From Planctomycetes bacterium UBA1146 (GTDB taxonomy: Bacteria > Planctomycetota > UBA8108 > UBA1146), in assembly GCA_002311345.1 (NCBI GenBank), contig DCAA01000034.1:23119-50306 (forward strand): a DNA stretch of 27,188 nt. The letters are read 5' to 3'. Shown here piece by piece: positions 23,248 to 27,188 of this stretch; position 1 is the first letter of the stretch; every line of letters begins with the position of its first letter. The notes under the pieces were generated by a model that was given only the letters and a program-made list of their open reading frames with translations, was not told the DNA's origin and did no database searches. Made by a program: the position numbers and the translations under genes.

Positions 23248-23352
23248 CTAGTCGAGGCACTCCAGCATATCGTGAGTGAGATCGGCGGAACACACCAGCA
23301 GCAATGAAAGGAGTAACAACGGCAGCAGGCCAGCCAACAAACGAACGAACAT
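23248..23352 (-). CDS. Small hydrophobic protein, 34 residues, function unknown
   Basis: This short ORF begins at an ATG seven bases after AGAGG. It encodes MFVRLLAGLLPLLLLSLLLV followed by a Cys and an acidic end (ADLTHDMLECLD). A basic N-terminal residue followed by some 18 hydrophobic residues would make a membrane helix or a signal/lipoprotein-like leader. The Cys after LLLV is only a weak lipobox. A strong hairpin lies downstream on the same strand, so the unit looks like a compact transcript. I do not recognise a family. It could be spurious, but the ribosome binding site, hydrophobic pattern and hairpin together favour a real small gene. Confidence 0.4.
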   Translation of the reverse strand: MFVRLLAGLLPLLLLSLLLVCSADLTHDMLECLD

Positions 23353-23564
23353 CTGGATGCCTCTTTCCGCGCACAACGACGGGATTCCCCAGGCAGACTG
23401 AAGTCAGATCAGGAGTTATCAGTATCCTAAATCACACCATCGGGTCCGAAACTCCCCTATTCGAACCAGGTTGCCATAATTCTGCCCTTCACCCGGCAGC
23501 GAGATCCCCTACCCTGTGGGGAAGTCCAAAGGAGCAGTGACCGGCACCTGATGCAGGATCACCT

Positions 23565-25307
23565 TTGGAGCCGGAAAGAGGGAATTTGTCGTCGCTCACA
23601 GGTCTGCTGCGCTGTTCAACGATTCCCGCTCTGGTTGCCCTGCTACTTTATTCGATTCCCGCCTGCACCAGCCGCCTCCCCGATCCAGGGTCACCATCGG
23701 ATTCCAGTCTCCAACTGCAGCCATCGGAACTGTTTCGAGCCATCGTGCAAAGAAGCGGTGAAGTCCCTCCACGCGGCATCGTCGACGTGAAATCGACCGG
23801 AGTCGCATTGCTCGATGTCGATGGCGATGGCCAGCAAGAGATCCTGCTCACTTCCGGGTCGACCAGCGACAGATTCCTGGCCAACCAACCCGGATTTCCA
23901 CCGCTTCTTTTGAAACATCTGGGGGACCTGGAATATCAGGTAATCAAAGATGCCGCAGGGATTCCAACTCTACCATGGTGTACCGGAGTCGCTGCAGCGG
24001 ATCTCGATGGAGACGGAGACGACGATCTCCTGTTGATGGGAATCGACCGTTGCGTTCTTCTCGAGAACAAGAATGGACGGTTCCATCCGGTCGAGGATTC
24101 TGGAATTGTGACCTCCGGCTGGTGCTCCAGCGCTGCCTTCGGAGACCTGGACCTCGACGGAGATCTGGATCTCTACATCTGTCGGTATCTCGACTACGAC
24201 TTCTCATCTCCTCCGATCCACGGTGATGAATGGTCATGCCTGTGGGAAAACCAGCAAGTTCTGTGCGGACCCCGAGGCCTACCGCCCCTCCCCGATCTGG
24301 TGTTCGAGAATCTCGATGGCCTCCATTTTCGCGACGTTACCAAGGAATGGGGATTCAGCCGTTGCGATGCCGGATACTCGCTGGCGGTCGCCATCATCGA
24401 TTTGCATGGAGATTCGCATCCCGAGATCTTCGTCGCCAACGACTCGGGTCCAAATCATCTCTGGTCTCGTAACGCCGTCGCACTGTGGCAAGAAAACGGG
24501 CTACTGTCGGGGGTCGGTGTCGACGAGGACGGTCAGGAACAGGCGGGAATGGGTGTCGGAATCGGAGATCTGGATGGTGACGAGAAACTCGATCTTGTCG
24601 TCACCAACTTCGAACGAGAGAGCCTGAATCTCTATCTCAATAAGGGTGATGGAACCTTTCAAGATGAAGCTTCCAGACGTGGACTTGCCACCGGAAGTCG
24701 ATCGATGCTCAGCTGGGGAGTCGGTGTTCAGGATCTAGATCTCGATGGCGTGCTCGACATTTTCGTGGCCAATGGACATGTCTACCCAGAGGCCGATCAG
24801 GTCGCTTCATCGCCAGGATATCTTCAGCAAGACCAGTACTGGCTTGGCAGAAAAATGGCAGGAACGATCCGGTTCGAACACATCAGCGGTCTCGCTGAGG
24901 GATCAGTACACGCAGGAAGATGTGCGGTGTTCTCCGATCTCGACAAAGACGGTGACGTGGACGTCCTGACATCGAGTCTCAACGGCTCTCCTTTTCTGTA
25001 CCGCAATAACTCTTCCCAGCGCTCCCCCTCCCTGCAACTTCGACTCCAACAACCAGGAATGAACAGGGAGGCAATCGGTGCCATCGTCACCGTCAAACAA
25101 AACGGATGGCAAACAACGATGCCGATCCTGAGGCAAAGTTCCTTCCAGTCCTCGATGGAAGCGGCTCTCGTCATCGGAACCTCGAACATTTCCGAAGGTG
25201 AAGCCGTCGAGGTCAAAGTCCGCTGGCCCGATGGTGAAATCGAGATATTCTCTGCCGATCGCAGTGGCTCCTTCACGCTGATTCGCGGCCAGGGAACTTC
25301 TCGTTGA
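23565..25307 (+). CDS. CRTAC1/ASPIC-UnbV-type FG-GAP repeat lipoprotein
   Basis: This protein of about 580 residues has an N-terminal hydrophobic segment ending in a lipobox-like SIPAC (Cys near residue 34), so it is probably a lipoprotein. FG-GAP/VCBS calcium loops run through the body: LLDVDGDGQQEILL, AADLDGDGDDDLLL, FGDLDLDGDLDLYI, IGDLDGDEKLDLVV, VQDLDLDGVLDIFV, FSDLDKDGDVDVLT. The C terminus has an ASPIC/UnbV domain (REAIGAIVTVKQ, RQSSFQS and VKVRWPDGEIEIF). The family forms extracellular propellers, and its function in bacteria is poorly known. Start: a TTG at 23565 with AGGA six bases upstream; no in-frame ATG fits ahead of the signal sequence, and another TTG at 23586 is possible. Confidence 0.82.
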   Translation: MEPERGNLSSLTGLLRCSTIPALVALLLYSIPACTSRLPDPGSPSDSSLQLQPSELFRAIVQRSGEVPPRGIVDVKSTGVALLDVDGDGQQEILLTSGSTSDRFLANQPGFPPLLLKHLGDLEYQVIKDAAGIPTLPWCTGVAAADLDGDGDDDLLLMGIDRCVLLENKNGRFHPVEDSGIVTSGWCSSAAFGDLDLDGDLDLYICRYLDYDFSSPPIHGDEWSCLWENQQVLCGPRGLPPLPDLVFENLDGLHFRDVTKEWGFSRCDAGYSLAVAIIDLHGDSHPEIFVANDSGPNHLWSRNAVALWQENGLLSGVGVDEDGQEQAGMGVGIGDLDGDEKLDLVVTNFERESLNLYLNKGDGTFQDEASRRGLATGSRSMLSWGVGVQDLDLDGVLDIFVANGHVYPEADQVASSPGYLQQDQYWLGRKMAGTIRFEHISGLAEGSVHAGRCAVFSDLDKDGDVDVLTSSLNGSPFLYRNNSSQRSPSLQLRLQQPGMNREAIGAIVTVKQNGWQTTMPILRQSSFQSSMEAALVIGTSNISEGEAVEVKVRWPDGEIEIFSADRSGSFTLIRGQGTSR

Positions 25308-25656
25308 GCCAGACACCGAGGAAATTCCGTTTTTGCAACTGCGGCGATTTCTTCAGCGACAACTGTCAATATTGACAAATCGTTACTTCTGACGAAAAAG
25401 TGCTGTCTGGATCCCCGTCATCCATGATGGTTTCTGCTCCGGACCCGACCTCGATGTGCTTTCCAGGCTGTTATCCCCTACAATGAAATCTGATAGTTGT
25501 ATTTGTTGTTAATACATTTGTTAATCGAAACAATATCATTAAGGGGCGCACTTCTGGCCGTAATCGGTCCAGCACCGTGTTTCCCGGCCCAGTGGTGACT
25601 CCGAGTCGAACCGAAAGATCTTTTCTAAGACTTCAAAGTAGTGGGAGTGTTGAAGC
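25308..25656. other. AT-richer 349-base intergenic region with palindrome and direct repeat
   Basis: This region contains no gene that I can support. It holds a perfect 14-bp palindrome TGTCAATATTGACA (25364-25377), a possible -10 TACAAT (25479-25484) without a clear -35, and an AT-rich block with TTGTTAAT repeated at 25506 and 25518 (12-base period). It probably carries the promoter of the downstream exported protein. Confidence 0.5.
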
Positions 25657-27188
25657 ATGTTCACCAAATTTAGAATCGGGGTTCAGCAGCGTCTGATCTC
25701 CAGCATGTCCCTCAGTTTTCTCGTACTGAGTTGCATCTTCATCTGTCCGACGACCCTGCAGGCAGATAACCACAAGTGGCTCTTCTCGGAGTTCTACAGC
25801 AACTTCGATGGAACCATTCAGTTCATCGAATTTGTCGACGATGGTGATTCTGAGGGCTTCCATATGTTAGGAATGAACCTCAGCACCAGCTCAGGTAGTT
25901 TTTTCACCTTTCCCAGCGACCTGCCGACTGTCAATACCGAGAACCGAAGGTTCCTGATCGCCACTGTAGCTTTTTCACAGTTACCTGGTGCGCCAGCCCC
26001 CGACTTCATTCTTCCCGCAAACTTCCTTCAAATATCCGGGGATCTGGTCGTCTATTCCGGCTCGCCGGACGAAGTCAGTTATAACCTGCTCCCCACCGAT
26101 GGAGTGCTGTCGATCAATCGGGCTGGAACCAGCGGAATCAACTCTCCAACCAATATCCTCGGTGCCTCCGGCAGCATCACGGCTCCCTCTTCTGGACAGG
26201 ATTGCAACCAGAACGGAGTTCCCGATGAAACGGATATCACCAATGGAACCAGCACCGATTGCGACTCCAACGGAGTTCCCGATGAATGCAACCTGGCAGG
26301 CAATGATTGTGACGGCAACGGGATACACGACTCCTGTCAGAGCGATGCCGACGGTGATGGGGTCATCGATGCTTGCGACGGCTGTCCCCTCGACCCACTC
26401 GGTTCGGTCGATAGCGACGGAGACGGGGTTTGTGACGTATCCGATATCTGTCCCGGAGGAGATGACCTCATCGATACGGACGGGGATCTGATCCCCGATG
26501 CCTGTGATATCTGTCCGCTCGATCCTTTCAATGATTCCAATGGAGACGGAATCTGCGGAGATGGAACCAACGACGAATGCCATGATGCCACCGTCGCCAT
26601 CGTCGGCCTCAACCCGATCGACAATACTCAGGCCAGCAGCAGCCCCCCCGGTCAGCACCCCCTCGACCCGACGCAGTGTCTGCCGAGCAATCTCGATATC
26701 GTGGGAAAAGATGTCTGGTTCACCTTCACTCCATCGAGTTCTGGAACTGCTATTTTTTCAACCTGTGATCTGACCACCTTCAACACGGACATGGTGATCT
26801 ACACCGGAGCCTGTACTTCCCTGGTTCAACTCTCCTGCAGCGGTGATTCCTCGACTTGTACCAATTCCTCTTCAGAAATCCTGATGGAAGTGACCGGCGC
26901 TGTTCAGTACGTCATCAGAATTGGTGGCTGGCAAAATGATTTCGGTACAGGAGATCTCTCCATCCTGTTCACAACTGGCACCGGACCCTGTGCTTTCATC
27001 GGAGATGCCGACAACGATGGCGTCTGTGACGATGTTGACATCTGTCCCGGTTTTGATGACACCCTGGATACCGATGGGGACGGCACTCCAGACGGATGCG
27101 ATCCGTGTCCCGAAGATGCACTCGATGATGTCGATGGCGATGGGATCTGTGGCAACATCGATGCCTGCCCGCTCGATCCCGACAACGA
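25657..27188 (+). CDS. Large exported calcium-repeat protein, truncated by window end
   Basis: This frame is open from the ATG at 25657 to the window edge (at least 510 residues). It has a long signal peptide (basic MFTKFRIGVQQR, hydrophobic SLSFLVLSCIFICP, end near TLQA). Residues about 37-170 form a beta domain with DGTIQFIEFVDDGDSEGF and PDFILPANFLQ, a module seen in secreted bacterial proteins without known function. Thrombospondin-type-3 calcium repeats (DCDSNGVPDEC, DADGDGVIDACDGCPLDP) follow. Next comes a beta-sandwich resembling pre-peptidase C-terminal domains (DVWFTFTPSSSGTAIFSTC, NTDMVIYTG), then more repeats to the edge. GGGAG nine bases before the ATG is the likely ribosome binding site. 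It is probably a surface or matrix protein. Confidence 0.8.
   Translation, partial: MFTKFRIGVQQRLISSMSLSFLVLSCIFICPTTLQADNHKWLFSEFYSNFDGTIQFIEFVDDGDSEGFHMLGMNLSTSSGSFFTFPSDLPTVNTENRRFLIATVAFSQLPGAPAPDFILPANFLQISGDLVVYSGSPDEVSYNLLPTDGVLSINRAGTSGINSPTNILGASGSITAPSSGQDCNQNGVPDETDITNGTSTDCDSNGVPDECNLAGNDCDGNGIHDSCQSDADGDGVIDACDGCPLDPLGSVDSDGDGVCDVSDICPGGDDLIDTDGDLIPDACDICPLDPFNDSNGDGICGDGTNDECHDATVAIVGLNPIDNTQASSSPPGQHPLDPTQCLPSNLDIVGKDVWFTFTPSSSGTAIFSTCDLTTFNTDMVIYTGACTSLVQLSCSGDSSTCTNSSSEILMEVTGAVQYVIRIGGWQNDFGTGDLSILFTTGTGPCAFIGDADNDGVCDDVDICPGFDDTLDTDGDGTPDGCDPCPEDALDDVDGDGICGNIDACPLDPDN

Noticed and set aside
25315..25335. Terminator after the CRTAC1-type lipoprotein gene
   Set aside because: There is a five-T run, but the preceding inverted repeat is short and bulged, so I could not support a terminator call.

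Overview
The window most likely comes from a Planctomycetota bacterium (or a close relative in the PVC or marine uncultivated lineages). The evidence is GC-rich coding sequence and several large secreted proteins with paired calcium-loop (dockerin-type) C-terminal modules followed by a Pro-rich, Cys-containing tail. There are also arrays of thrombospondin-type-3 calcium repeats and two FG-GAP/VCBS proteins. This taxonomy is inferred from protein style only; there is no rRNA in the window.

Layout. Positions 154-6194 hold secreted hydrolases: a SASA-type esterase and an S15 peptidase on the minus strand, and an S9/DPP-IV-type peptidase divergent from them. Positions 6291-8219 encode an exported arylsulfotransferase-like propeller with a dockerin-type tail.

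Positions 8232-17606 are the centrepiece: a complete quinohemoprotein amine dehydrogenase (QHNDH) locus. The minus-strand operon is qhpA (diheme alpha subunit), qhpD (radical SAM/SPASM cross-linking enzyme), qhpC (105-residue gamma subunit that carries the cysteine tryptophylquinone, CTQ), qhpB (beta-propeller subunit) and qhpE (subtilisin-like leader peptidase). The genes overlap or are at most 10 bases apart. The ABC exporter qhpF diverges from qhpA, and the flavoprotein monooxygenase qhpG converges on qhpE, sharing a CTAG as both stop codons. Every residue known from Paracoccus and Pseudomonas QhpC to form CTQ and the three thioether bridges is conserved at identical spacing. By established knowledge, QhpD makes the Cys-to-Asp/Glu thioethers, QhpG oxygenates the Trp, QhpE removes the leader, QhpF is needed for export, and the alpha-beta-gamma enzyme oxidises primary amines outside the cytoplasm. 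The alpha subunit here is unusual, with an N-terminal membrane anchor and long charged low-complexity inserts.

Positions 17634-18932 hold an FG-GAP/VCBS protein whose frame is interrupted by a single in-frame TGA. The frame stays open on both sides, the codon after the TGA is Cys, and a 7-bp hairpin with a G-first loop begins 13 bases downstream. This fits the bacterial selenocysteine-insertion pattern, so I annotate it as a candidate selenoprotein, with a nonsense mutation as the alternative. Upstream on the same strand are tRNA-Arg(UCU) and pdxH.

Positions 20011-21450 encode a DEAD-box RNA helicase with a long basic tail. It converges, through a shared hairpin, on a secreted protein with 13 calcium repeats and a dockerin-type tail. 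Positions 23164-23352 hold a 34-codon hydrophobic small ORF and a perfect 16-bp hairpin. Positions 23565-25307 encode a CRTAC1/ASPIC-UnbV-type lipoprotein, and from 25657 a large exported calcium-repeat protein runs off the right edge.
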